Below are positions 22,729-33,596 of a stretch of DNA of 64,000 nt, one piece after another. The stretch comes from Theristus sp. LFF4_11. Its lineage: Eukaryota; Nematoda; Chromadorea; Monhysterida; Xyalidae. Position numbers and translations under genes: made by a program. How positions within the stretch are numbered: position 1 is the stretch's first letter; each line of letters begins with the position of its first letter. The notes under the pieces are model-generated. The model saw nothing but the letters and a program-made list of their open reading frames with translations, was not told where the DNA came from and ran no database searches. The DNA is taken from the NCBI GenBank assembly GCA_030248135.1, contig JASANC010002498.1, positions 128,501 to 192,500 on the forward strand, in the 5' to 3' direction.

Positions 22729-23034
22729 GATAAAGCTACATGCAGCAATATTTTGCAATTTCTGATGTTTCTGTTTTTGCACAGAATTTACAGAATTTCG
22801 CACATGGTGTGATTTTAGACTAAACTGAAGAGGACAATTGAAAAATAACTTCAACGTTTTTCGCTTTTCAGCAAGCTTTTAAACAACAAACGCGGCGCAA
22901 AAATATAACTCTTATGTACTTGTATCCGTGTGTACCACATCAGAGACTTGAAAAGCGTTGTCGAGCCAAGTCTTTCACTGCTTACACAAGGTCATATTCC
23001 TCCTTTTATATGCGTCTCCCGCATTTTTAGATAA

Positions 23035-23112
23035 TACCAAAAATGGGCGCCAATTCAAATTGCAAAAAAGTGCCACACACACACACACAGACACGACTAT
23101 TATCTTAGTATT

Positions 23113-23116
<4 letters not shown>
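23035..23116 (-). mobile_element. H1: Helitron-like element, 5' end
   Basis: On the minus strand it begins TCATAATACTAAGATAATAG after an A, then a CA/TG-rich tract and the H-family phrase TTGAATTGGCGCCCATTTTT. It is the other part of 15756-16617. Confidence 0.7.

Positions 23117-23143
<27 letters not shown>
23114..23143 (+). repeat. (GAT)n microsatellite
   Basis: About ten GAT units immediately after the H1 end. Confidence 0.9.
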
Positions 23144-23146
<3 letters not shown>

Positions 23147-25205
23147 GAAAAAACTCCGAGCGTGATTTTTTGCGAGATTTCAGGAAAAATCTGATGCGGC
23201 CAAGCTTACGGTAGCCCCTACTCCATGTATTTTTTCCGACTTCGTGGTCGGCTTTTATAAACGCATGCCATGGCGGTACGTTGCCTTTTTTGTACTTTTC
23301 TGGCGCTTGTTATTTTGGTGTTTCTGGTCGACTTTTTTTGCCCTGTTGATGTAACAGCAGTGCGTGCTTCCTCGCAATGTGTGCCAGTGTGTTTGTTTTA
23401 TGTGACTGTGCAGCGGCATAGCGGACTTGTCTTCAGACTAGGACGTTACGCAATTAACACAGCATGTTCGTTCAAACCAGATATTACAGAGGGCTCATCG
23501 CGAAGTTCCTGTGTATTCTGCGAAAAAACGTGACATTAAAAAAAAAACATACTGTATCACAGTATTTCATATTTCAACCGCCAACCAAAGCAATAAGGAA
23601 AGACGGTTATATAAAGCTAACTTTTTTGTCGGTATTCCATTTTATCTGGCAACACATACAAAAATGTACGTACCACGTATCTCTGCAGCAACTTTTCACA
23701 GACTGCTGACTTTTCTCACGTGAGGGAGTTCACATTTTACGATCTTGTCTGTGTGGAAACCTTGGAGGAAGGGAAATCCACTTACTGCCCCTCCCCCCCG
23801 CCATGATTGAAGCTACTAAAAGGCTAATCGTATACAGTGACAACAACTATTGCCATTGTGTTTTTCTTTTACTTTGAACTTGTATCTGAGTTGTACACTG
23901 TTGACAAAAAAGTTAAATCTAAGCCTTCAAAGGCAAAATCAAAATAGAGCAAACAGCGTATGTTGAAGTAAATGCTTACCATGAATGCAGCAAGAAAAAA
24001 AGAAGAACTACACTGAACTGAGTGAATCTGAAGCAAAATATTGCCGGTAGAATTGTGAACCCGTTTCCGTTGTTGTTTTTCTGTTCTAACAAATGCTGCT
24101 AATTTTTTTGAAATCATGTATATATATAGTGTTTTTTCTGCTGTATTGTCTGAATAAATACTACTTTAAAAACTTAGAAAAGTCACTTACAAACTTAAGA
24201 GATGAAATAAAATGAGTCACCATTTTATCACAAAAGTGACCAGTTTTTATTGCTGCCCTTTAAACAACACTTTCTTGGCCAACGCAACACTAACGCTATT
24301 GAAAAATCCGGGTATTTCAAAAACACCACAACAAGTTTGCCACTTAAAAAAGGCTTTTGATGTCCGAAAAATAGAATCAGCTGGGTTTGAAAAAAAAGCG
24401 TTATATTGTCAGTTTATATCAGCATTGTTTCTTGTTGGAAAGAAACCCACACAGCTGCTAAAGTTTGTGTAAATAAAAACGAAATAAAAAAATTTTGGTA
24501 TGACAATGAAACTTCGGAACGCGCTGAGCTTTGGTCACTTTTTTGTTCCTTTCACCCAGGTTAACTACATAGATATGGTCGGATATGGGTACTACACCTT
24601 GCTTTGAAACCAACTGGTCTTAATCTGAGCACGCTGATTGGCTCCATTCAATTGTTGTGACCAATCAGCGAGCTTTGGTTGAGTTGATAAATAAGTTCAG
24701 TGGATTATGTGGGAAATCATTTCTGAGAAAAACACCGTTTTCCCTGGGGAAATTAGTCGCGATAATGTTATCTTATCCCTATGCTGGCGTAGGTGTGAGC
24801 AAAAGCTGATGACAGACCTTTTCAAAAAAATGAAGAAAAAAACAAATACAACAATAAACTGGATGGACACTGGTCACACACACACACATACACACCTTAA
24901 TACAGAACGTACACACAATAGTGCTCAAACAATACACGTTGACAAAATTGTTTTTTCTTCGCTGTGAAATCATTTGAAATCTCTTTCAAAATAGCCGAAA
25001 ATAACAGTTATCGACAGTTGAAAACTTTTATTTTTTTTGCATTTTTGAATAATAGCAGTGTTCGCTACAGTTGACATTTGCATTGTAATCAAAATTTATT
25101 TGTGTCTTCTGCTGCATGTGGTAACACTAACAAAACAAAAATCTTTTGAGATTTCAAAAAAGAAAATTCTATAATTTTTACATAACTTATGACGAACAAC
25201 TCGGC
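23144..25205. other. Spacer upstream of the astacin gene
   Basis: Holds an R6 copy (about 23350-23450) and a diverged MITE-5 fragment (about 23461-23555), then unassigned AT-rich DNA with a CA run near 24877-24893. Any promoter of the astacin gene should be here, but no specific element can be named. Confidence 0.35.
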
Positions 25206-28200
25206 ATGAATTTACAAACGGATATAGCGAAATACTTTGCGGTAAGATTGCTTTATATATGCATAATTTAGAACTAAAATAAAAAATTTAATCGTGTTTT
25301 TTTTCAGCTGTTCTTTGCCGCTACCGCTAGGGCGATATCAATGGTGCCACATAGTGGTAACTGAGATTTTTTCCCAAAGTCTTTTGATTTGCTAGAATTT
25401 GAGAATGTTTCAAAATATTATTACAGTATGGCCGAATAAATGAGGCAGTCCATCAAGGCGGGATCAGTCGCAGACTAGGAGTTGTCTTTTTCAAAAATGC
25501 CAACATAATTCCCAATCATGTGTGCAAGGGAGAAAGAATGCACAGAACAGCGCGGATAATCCATTGGTTTTCAAAAACGTGTCAAATTAGGCACGCAGTT
25601 TGGTTTCTGAACCATTCAAAATTCGCGCGCTCCTTGAACCCTGAAAAAAGCTGCCATGTTTAATCGGCCATACCGTATCTTTTTTCTTTAATACTGCGAC
25701 TCAATGCGGTTGTGGACGTAAAAGGAAACTAATTTCAATCTGTATGTGGCAATTCAGAATAGCCTAAGTGACCCGTACTTAGTTAGGGGACTCGGATCCG
25801 TTTGCCAATTTTGAATTGCCACGTCGTGCATGAGACTGCTTACCCATCTATGCGCGCATTGAGACGTGGGACCAAAATAAAAGATATGCTGTACCACGAG
25901 AGTGCTTTATCCGTCCAGGAATCAATTTCACGGAGCTAGCCCTGAGAGCGTTTGGGGCACAAGGCGGCTATGGGGAACACCCTGACCCACCGGGGGCCAC
26001 ACACCACGAAGCATGGATGGGCTCAGGTTGTTTTTTTTTCGTAATCTCTACTCTCTGGATTGGAAATATTTAATTTGAAATGGGTTATCTTGTTTCGTAC
26101 AATTTACTGTGCTTTTTGCATTCACGTTTTTGTGGTTGTAGGAACCAGCTTAAGCGATTCAATTCTATAATTGGTGGGCATAGGTATTCATGATAGGCTT
26201 GAAACATTAACTACAATTTGCTTTTGAGTTGTCAACTTTTGATGCTTTTTATTCAGTTTTTTTTCACTGAGAAAATTTCAACATTTTTTTGGAATTTGAC
26301 AACATTCAGGCAAATACCAAGGCGACATCATTGGAGACGATGTGGACAATGCACTGCTGGGTGACGCGGTAGATACCACGGTAAATCACAAGCGGGCTAT
26401 TCTTCTGCGGTTTTGGAATTTTAGAATGGAGCGAATTTTGAAACGGATTTTAGCATGGCATGAAAATTTGACATGGAATTGGATTTTGGAATGGCATTCA
26501 CATTTACTCTGGTCTATTGCGAATGAAGTTGAAAAAGCAAATGAACTGAGCTTTTATTGGCAGAGTCCTTACGACAACGCAGTGCAGGACTGGAGGGCAA
26601 GATGGCCGAACGGTGTGGTACCGTACCGTATCGATATGAGTTACGGTAGGGGTAAACAACAATCTGTTACTGTTAAAGGTTTTTTTGGCTGCTGAACTGA
26701 GCAGTTTTTTATTAATATTGCATTTTGGTTGACGGACAGTACATCCAAAAATTGATTGAAAATTTGGAATGAACGTGCTATTTACATTTGCGTTCACGAC
26801 TTGACCGGTAGAACGGTATGGAATGGACCGTAAATTAAAAACGTGTTTCTTCACGCTGCGAAATGTCACTGGATCTATTTTCTGTTCAGTTAATTTGTTT
26901 TTTTTTGTTTTCACCGTTTCTTTCTTCTGATCATTTTCTGATCAGAACACGTTCTGATGATCTATTGCAAGTATTGATTCTTATACCAATGCAAGTGAGC
27001 GTTAAGCGGCATTCATGAAGCAGCAAGTTAGTGACGCGTAGATGTGTTAAAATGTAGCTACGCGGTCACTAATACTGCTTTATGAATGCACCTTAACACA
27101 TCACACACATGGCGCATATGTTCATGACAAACTGATTGATGATACAGAAATACGCTTGCTGGGCTAGCTGGAGTTATAAAAGCATTTTTCTTGATTCTTT
27201 CCACAACTTTTTTTTAAAAGTTTTCCCAAATTTTAGCCGGCTGGGAGCGCAGAGTGATTGAGAAAGCGATGCTGACGCTGTCCAGACGAACACAGCAATG
27301 CGTCACGTTTGTGCGGCAGAACTTTGAGCCAAACTACGTTTACATTCGAAAAGGGAACGGGTGAGCGCTGCAATGTTTGTTATTTTTGAAGGGGCATTCA
27401 TGAAGCAGTGTTTAGTGACCGTGTAGCTATTGTTTAAATCACACAGCTAAGCGTCACAAGATACTGCTTCATGAATGCCGCTTAAAGGATGTGTGGTTAA
27501 ACCTGTCACTTTTAGCGGAAAACTTTGAATTGCAGTAATAAGAACCGGAGAAAATGAATCGTTGAATCAGGTTTGGTTGAAATCAAACTAAGCATTTATT
27601 GGGCTAAATATGTCCCAAACAGTTGCGCGCATGACGCGGGAATTAAAAATTGGTGATGTGGTCCGAGTCCCCAAGTAGGCCCGGGTCACTTAGGCTATTT
27701 TGAATTGCTACATAAAAATTGAAACTGGCTTCCTTGCTACGTCTGTACACGATTTGAGTCGCAGAACCCAAAAAACTGTACACTGTTTCTTGCGGTTTCG
27801 CCTGGTAAGCGTATAGCGCGGGCGGGCCCCAGGCTCGTCAGCGCGACGAAAGGCCCGGGCTGCACAGCTCAATCAAAAATTGACGGACGGATGTTATGTC
27901 TGGCTGAAACATCAGCGAAACAGTGATTCACACAAGACCGTACAAGAAGTTTGCTGTTTGCGGTTTCGCCAGGTATGGACGCATACCGCGGTGCCGGTGC
28001 CCTGGCTCGTCAGTGCGACCGGACACACCGGTGCAGACCGATCTTATAGTCTGGGTAAAACATCAGCGAGCCGAGAATCCCAACATGTTCCATTCGCAGC
28101 TGCTACTCGCACGTCGGCCGCAGCGGCGGCGCACAGCAGCTGGTGCTCGGCGCCGGCTGCCTCCATCACGAGGTCGTCACGCACGAGCTGCTGCACGCGC

Positions 28201-31200
28201 TCGGCTTCTGGCACGAACAGTCGCGCAGTGACCGGGACCAGCACATCCTGATACTCTGGCAGAACATCAGAGCTGGTGCGCGGCGGCTGTTTTGTTGTTT
28301 GTCTGTTTGTTTGTTTGTTTGTTTGTATCTTTGGTTGTGTGATTTGACTAATGTTTTTTTCGGCTCAAATCTCGCAAGTTGCTCTATGAACTATGGGTTG
28401 GTGTAGGTGTACTATTGCGGTTCGAAGAGTTGCGGCCTGTTAATTGCGGCCCGGAAAATGCCGGTGTCACGTCGGTTAGCTCCCGCGCGGGAATTTCCCC
28501 CGAAGATTTTCCACAACGGGAACAATAAACGACCCGAAGGAGTGATTCTTTTTTGTTTTGTCATCAGTTATCGCAAAACGCAGAGATATGAAAGACCGCC
28601 AAAAGGAAAAAAGCCAAAACGGTGACCAAATCTAATCCTGAAACTAAGCAAAGTCGTTGTAGGTCTTGTTGAGTTGTTTTGAAAAAATCACCACTGGTTG
28701 CTATTTCCATGGGGATTTCCAAACTTTTGGCCGCCACTGTAAAAATAGACCGTGTATTTCACTGGTAGAGTGAATTTACCAGTCACCGAGCACTTTGACT
28801 GATCGGCTTTCAAAGTTCAAATTTCGATGCTTTTCGGCGTTGCGCGAGTACGTGAATGACGATTTCAGTAGCAGTAGTAGTAATGTTTCACTGTTTCTAT
28901 AAAACGCGTGTTCTGCGCGCGCATAGCTGTTACTGTTGTTGCAATCCTTCATCCTTCATCGTCGCACACCAAAAACAACAAGAAAACCAAAAAAAGCGTT
29001 TTTTTCCAGGCGCGTCCGGCAACTTCGCCAAGATCGACGCGCGCTTCCAGGACCTCCTGGGCGAGCCGTACGACTTTCAGTCGGTGATGCACTACCATTC
29101 GCACGCGTACAGCGTCAACGGGCTGCCGACGATCCGCGCGAGACGGCCGGAGTTCACGCGATTTCTGGGCACCGCGACCGACGCGTCCGAGCTGGACATT
29201 CTGAAGGTGTGTGAGCGACGTTGTTGAGTGTAGATCAGCTAGTCTGGTGTTGGGTGGGGTTGGCATGAAAAAACCGGTTTTTCCGTTTTAAAACCGGTTT
29301 TTGTTTAAAAACCGTTTTTTTCTTTTTTTCGTGTGAAAAAAAACGGTTTTTTTACTTTTTTTTTGTGTAAAACGGTTGAACTTTTTTCTCAAACTTTCGG
29401 TATTTCAAAACTATTAATTGTGGATGATATCGCAAAATTACCTGTCGCAAAAGTGAACAATGGGCTGTGTGTGTGAAACTGGATTTATGAAATACACATC
29501 AGATTTACTTTTCTTGACGCTTCAGATGCTATTTTCGACTGTATTCTTGATGTTTCTTTGGAGGCGACCAACTTCTGGACACTTTTTTTGTGCTGGGAAA
29601 ATTGGGAAATAAAACGGTTTTAAAACGGAAATAAAACCGGTTTTTACCAACCCTAGTCCTAAGGACGGTTCAGTCTTCGCTAAAAGCACAATGAACAAAC
29701 ACACTGGCTAACATGCGATATTATAGCAGCCAGTGTGTGTGTGTGTGCCTGTGTGTTTGTTTCTGACTGCTGCAACGTTGCTGTGTTACAACAGAGTGAG
29801 CTTTTTCAGACCAGGATGCGCTAACAAAAATTCTCTGTCGGACTACTTCTAATATCTCACTGTAAACCACTGAAGTGCTATTTGGTCTGGTCTGTAACAC
29901 GGATAGAATGTGTTTCATGACCCACAGTAAACAATGGGCAGCCATATTGGTTTTTGCTGGTTGTCCAACAACTATGAACAACTAACAACTTCTGCCCGGA
30001 ACATTATTCACCACGACAAAAAATCGCCAATTTTGAGAAACAATCATGTCCATTCGCGAGCGAAGCGCAGCGTAGCGGACAGCGGATTGAGACATAATAT
30101 GGCCCGTCAGTCGCTCGCGCTAAAATTCCAAACTTGCTGTGCCTCGCATTGTGAGCATAAAAGGAGTTGAGAATTTTTTCTGCGGCACACAGGCAGACAA
30201 TCCACAGATACACTGTGTGCACGAGAAATTTTTTCGTGGCGATCTTCTACACACGCTGTGTGCGTATTTTATCAATTCTGAAAGTGAAAAAAATTATTCT
30301 TGTTTACCCCTTTTTGTTTTCGGCTATGTCATCAAATGTGTTCGCAGTTTCAGTGATATAAAGAAATTTCTGACTGTTTTAAGAAAAACATTTTCTAGGG
30401 TAAAAATCTTCGGGATTTTCAAATTTCGCATTCATTTTTTTCTCCGATGCTTCCCAAGGCTCAAAATTGAGTTTGTTTGTACAAAATTACGAAAAAGGCT
30501 TATTTTGAAGTGTATTTGCGATTTCTGCGCGTGAAACAAACCGTTATTTGACGAATAAAAAAGTTTCTAGGGGTAACCAACAACGGAGAGTTTGAATTTG
30601 ACTTTTATTTTTGAAAAAATCAAAAGAATAGCTGTTAAATAACCAAAATCGTGATGATTTCGGGCAAATCGGCCGTGGAAATTGGCGAAATCGGTTCAAA
30701 AACAAAAAAATTAGAAAGTGGTGTTTTCCGGGGTAATTCAATGCGCTGATCACGGATTTCGGCTTAGTTTTCTTATGTGAGCAACGGTACATACTGCATC
30801 GTGACGATTTCGGGCGAATCGGCCGTGGAAATTGGCGAAATCGGTCCAAAAACAAAAAATGAGAAACTGGTGTAGCCCGGGGTAACTCAATGCGATGATC
30901 ACGAATTTTGAATTAGTTTTCTTATGTGAGCGCTCTACATACTGAATCGTGACGATTTCGGGCGAATCGGCCGTGGAAATTGGCGAAATCGGTCCAAAAA
31001 CAAAAAAAAATGAGAAACTGGTGTAGTCAGGGGTAATTCAATGCGCTGATTACGTATTTTGGATTAGTTTTTGATGTGAGCAACTCTAGATACTGAATCG
31101 TGACGATTTCGGGCGAATCGGCCGTGGAAATCGGCGAAATCGGTCCAGAAACGAAAAACAAGAAAACGGTGTTTTCCAGGGCAATTCAGTGCGTTGATCA

Positions 31201-33528
31201 CGGATTTTGGATTAGTTTTTTTATGTGAGCAATTCTAGATACCGAATCGTGACGATTTCGGATGAATCGGCCGTGGAAATTGGCGAAATCGGTCCAGAAA
31301 TGAAAAACAAGAAAATTGTGTTGTCCGGGGTAATTCATTGCGCCGATCACGGCTTTTGGGTCAGTTTTCTTATGTGAGCAATTCTAGGTACTGAACCGTG
31401 ACGATTTCGGGCGAATCGGCCGTAGAAATAGCATAGGCAAATTCGGCCCAAAAACGAAAAATGAAAAACCTGAGTTCTCCGGGGTTTAGAAGAATGTGTG
31501 ACCAACGAATTGTGAATTTGGTCCGACCTTCGCGGCTTATGTAAAAGTCAGAATATTATCTAAAAGTGCGGGAGACGCACATAAAAGGAGGAATATGGCT
31601 TTGTGTAAGCAGTGACGACTTGGCTCGACAACACTTTTCAAGTCTCTGATGTGGTACACACGGATACAAGTACATAAGAGCCATATTTTTGCGCCGTTTA
31701 TTCATTAAATTCGGTTGCACATGGCAACCCTCGTACTTTGTTTGTAGACAAATGAAACTTTCACATTTGCGGTATTTCGGGCATTTAGCGACCACTAAAA
31801 ACACTAAAACAACGATCAATACATACCGTAAAGTCTTGCATATAAGGTCTCCTTATATAAATTTAAAAATCAAAAATTTCTGAAAAAAGTGGAATTTTGT
31901 GTGACAACCTTATAAGTGGGAGGAGGTCTTATAAGCCGAACATTAGGAATCCCGGGCCTTAAAAACGGAGTAGGATTTTGACCAAGTCAAAATTTTGAAT
32001 TTTTTGGTTTCCCGCCGTGTGACACTCCGCCCACTTTTGGGTGGGAGTCTTATAAGTGGGAGGAACCTTATATGCAAGACTTTACGGTAATGTCCGCTGT
32101 TTGCGGTTTCGCCAGGTAGACGCATACCGCGGTGTCCCCTGGCTCGTCAGTGCGACGGACACCAGGCAGAACTGCCGAAGGTGTTTTACCACAGACAGAT
32201 CTTATAGTCTAGGCAAAACATCAGATCAGACTTTGGATCGCTGACACTGCTTTGCCCAGGACAAAGTGTATCGCAGAGGTATATCGGAACGCAAGGTTTC
32301 CTTCTGTGGCAAAGGCAATGACTCACGGGACAGACGGTTTATCCTACCACAAGAGTTTGGTAAAAAGGGTGAAAATCAACGGCAGACAACACCATTCTGT
32401 CACTGGTTCTGGTGTGTACACAGCGGTGCGTACGTTAGCAACAACGATAAAGCTACATGCAGCAATGTTTTGCAATCTCTGATTTTTCTGTTTTGCACAG
32501 AATTTGCAGAATTTCGCACATGGTGTGATTTTAGACTAAACTGAAGAGGACAATTTAAAAAAATTAAAGTTTTTACGCTTTTCAGGAAAACAAACGCGGC
32601 GCAAAAATATAGCTCTTATGTACTTGTATCCGTGTGTACCACATCAGAGACTTGAAAAGTGTTGTCGAGCCAAGTCGTCACTGCTTACACAAAGCCATAT
32701 TCCTCCTTTTATGTGCGTCTCCCGCACTTTTAGATAATATTATCATTCACAAAAAAAAGAAAAAAAACTAAAAAGTTGACGCTTTTCATTTTCAGCTGAA
32801 GAAGCTGTACGGATGCACAACGAAACCACCGGTGGTAACAACAACAACGACGCCGATTACCACAAAGCCGCTCATCACCGCAGTGACCGACATTCCAAAG
32901 CCCCAGCCGCTCATTCCCACGCGTACCACACGCCAGACATCGAGCTCAATTCCGACCACGCCCGTGTGGCCGGGCCCGTTAACGACAGAACGGCCGACAC
33001 AAGGTAGCTTTTCTGATTACGGTGGGTATACGGTAACCGGTCCTGGCACGAGATGTGGTTGTGGAATTGTGAGAAGCTGGTCAATGTGAAATGTTGCGTA
33101 AAAACGTTGCGTGTTTTGTTTTTCAGTAAAAATCTCCGTTAGTTTGCTATGGCCTATTTTTTTAAACGTGTCAGAAAGAGATGGGAAAATGCGTTGGTAA
33201 AAAAGTATGTTTAGGTTTGTTGAAAAAAAGGGGATGGTAGTCAAAAAAAAAAAATTTTTTGTGTGTTTTTAAAGGGTTTTTTTAAAAAAAAATTTGGTTA
33301 TATAAAATACTGTACTTAGTAACAGTGCGCCTGAGTATAATACCGTATACCTGGTCTCAACACGCGAACCTTTCCATGTCACAAACTCAAGTGAACACTG
33401 TTGTTTTTTTTTCAGGTTGCACCGATAAGTACTCAGTGTGTGGTTTCATCAAACACTACTGTTACAAGCCGTATCTCAGTTTCATCATGCAATCGGCGTG
33501 CTACAAAACCTGCGGTTACTGTTCGTGA
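25206..33528 (+). CDS. Astacin-family zinc metalloprotease with C-terminal ShK domain (NAS-type)
   Basis: Nine exons, all phase-matched: 25206-25241, 25308-25356, 26310-26380, 26564-26645, 27237-27360, 28100-28275, 29010-29206, 32796-33003 and 33416-33528; 351 residues. Order: signal peptide (~1-25); short prosegment with KYQGDI (residues 30-35; the Asp of the FxGD-type aspartate switch); catalytic domain from ~53 (NAVQDWRARWPNGVVPY) with zinc motif HELLHALGFWHE (149-160) and Met-turn SVMHY (204-208), whose Tyr is the fifth zinc ligand; paired Cys in QQCVTF, GCYS, GAGC and LYGC; a Thr/Pro-rich linker (~253-314); ShK module (316-351) with six Cys spaced C-x6-C-x6-C-x12-C-x3-C-x2-C. It is predicted to be a secreted, matrix- or cuticle-acting endopeptidase. 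All catalytic residues are intact. Introns 2-7 are loaded with mobile DNA, including E4. Confidence 0.93.
25424..25675 (-). mobile_element. MITE-1 copy in astacin intron 2
   Basis: CAGTATGGCCGAATAAATGA at the left and the inverted TTTAATCGGCCATACCG at the right, with TA on both sides. Interior matches the copies at 12287 and 54895 in reverse orientation. Confidence 0.82.
25692..25884 (+). repeat. Repeat R4, copy 2
   Basis: Left CTGCGACTCAATGCGGTTGT, centre GTGACCCGTACTTAGTTAGG then GGACTCGGATC, right TATGCGCGCATTGAGACGTG. The two ends carry inverted GACTCAATGCG motifs, suggesting a foldback MITE. Confidence 0.6.
25905..26040. mobile_element. GC-rich retroposon-like island
   Basis: An abrupt GC-rich block (GGAGCTAGCCCTGAGAGCG ... 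CCACCGGGGGCCACACACC) ends in GGTTGTTTTTTTTT. The shape suggests the end of a minus-oriented retroposon with a poly(A) tail. A single copy only, so the class is not certain. Confidence 0.35.
27002..27095. mobile_element. ~90-nt palindromic hairpin element, copy 1
   Basis: GGCATTCATGAAGCAG ... ACGCGTAG at the left is the inverse of CTACGCGGTCACTAATACTG ... ATGAATGC at the right, with TTAA-like edges. It lies in astacin intron 4. Confidence 0.75.
27389..27484. mobile_element. ~90-nt palindromic hairpin element, copy 2
   Basis: GGCATTCATGAAGCAGTGTT ... inverse AGATACTGCTTCATGAATGC. It lies in astacin intron 5, 300 bp from copy 1. Confidence 0.75.
27489..27605 (+). mobile_element. MITE-5, half copy
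   Basis: GGTTAAACCTGTCACTTTTA and GAATCAGGTTTGGTTGAAAT then CAAAC, as in other half copies; the 3' half is missing. Astacin intron 5. Confidence 0.5.
27612..27768 (-). repeat. Repeat R4, copy 3 (inverted)
   Basis: GTCCGAGTCCCC, GGGTCACTTAGGCTATTTTG, AATTGCTACATAAAAATTGA and GATTTGAGTCGCAGAACC in the R4 order. Astacin intron 5. Confidence 0.55.
27782..28072 (+). repeat. Repeat R8, two adjacent copies next to the catalytic exon
   Basis: 27782-27915 (diverged; TTGCGGTTTCGCCTGG ... TATGTCTGGCTGAAACATCA) and 27945-28072 (TTTGCGGTTTCGCCAGG ... GATCTTATAGTCTGGGTAAA then ACATCAGCG). The second is closely matched at 32092-32222. It ends 27 bp before the acceptor of exon 6, so the 3' end of intron 5 is largely repeat-derived. 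Confidence 0.65.
29253..29657. mobile_element. MITE with GGTTGG...AAAACCGG ends
   Basis: Left GGGTTGGCATGAAAAAACCG and right AAAACCGGTTTTTACCAACC are inverted repeats, with further AACGGTTTT motifs inside. Such AGGGTTGGTAAAAACC ends are typical of hAT-like MITEs, but a target duplication was not established. Astacin intron 7. Confidence 0.55.
29716..29822 (+). repeat. Repeat R6 copy in astacin intron 7
   Basis: TGTGCCTGTGTGTTTGTTTC ... TTTTTCAGACCAGGATGCG, matching 7817-7890. Confidence 0.45.
30650..31470 (+). repeat. 149-bp satellite array of E4 (about five and a half units)
   Basis: Unit phrases at 30739, 30888, 31039, 31187 and 31336; spacing 148-151 bp. More diverged than the other arrays. 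Confidence 0.88.
31826..32087 (+). mobile_element. MITE-2 copy nested in E4
   Basis: CCGTAAAGTCTTGCATATAA ... TATGCAAGACTTTACGG flanked by TA, 262 bp. Confidence 0.85.
32092..32222 (+). repeat. Repeat R8 copy inside E4
   Basis: GTTTGCGGTTTCGCCAGGTA ... GATCTTATAGTCTAGGCAAA then ACATCAG; matches 27945-28072. It sits directly after MITE-2, and both interrupt the foldback phrase AACGATCAGACTTT. Confidence 0.65.
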
Positions 33529-33560
33529 TCGTGATTGCTTTTGATTGATTGATTGATTGA

Positions 33561-33593
<33 letters not shown>

Positions 33594-33596
33594 CTG
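33529..33596 (+). repeat. (GATT)n microsatellite just after the astacin stop
   Basis: About twelve GATT units from 33540, starting 12 bp after the TGA, so probably in the 3'UTR. Confidence 0.85.

Larger units (their letters stand above)
20364..23034 (+). mobile_element. E3: composite element lacking the 5' module
   Basis: Begins TCAACATGTGTGCGCCC right after the GATAA end of E2, i.e. at the internal boundary seen in E1 at 9791. Contains 172-bp units at 20372, 20544 and 20716, satellite 20930-21990, and foldback 22068-23034 ending GATAA before T. A SINE is nested at 22523-22728. Confidence 0.8.
30044..32737 (+). mobile_element. E4: composite element, diverged, in astacin intron 7
   Basis: Starts TCATGTCCATTCGCGAGCG after A and ends TTTTTAGATAA-type (CACTTTTAGATAA) before T. 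Diverged 5' module to about 30330, degenerate 172-bp part, satellite 30650-31470, and foldback 31556-32737. The foldback is interrupted by MITE-2 and an R8 copy (31826-32222). Oldest-looking member by divergence. Confidence 0.78.

Noticed and set aside
23270..23533. Plus-strand frame with signal-peptide-like start (MAVRCLFCTFLALVILVFLV)
   Set aside because: It overlaps repeats R6 and MITE-5, and no downstream domain or supported intron follows; hydrophobic frames are expected in T-rich DNA.
27880..28251. Plus-strand frame overlapping the astacin catalytic exon
   Set aside because: Wrong frame; it reads through repeat R8. The true exon 28100-28275 gives the zinc motif in another frame.
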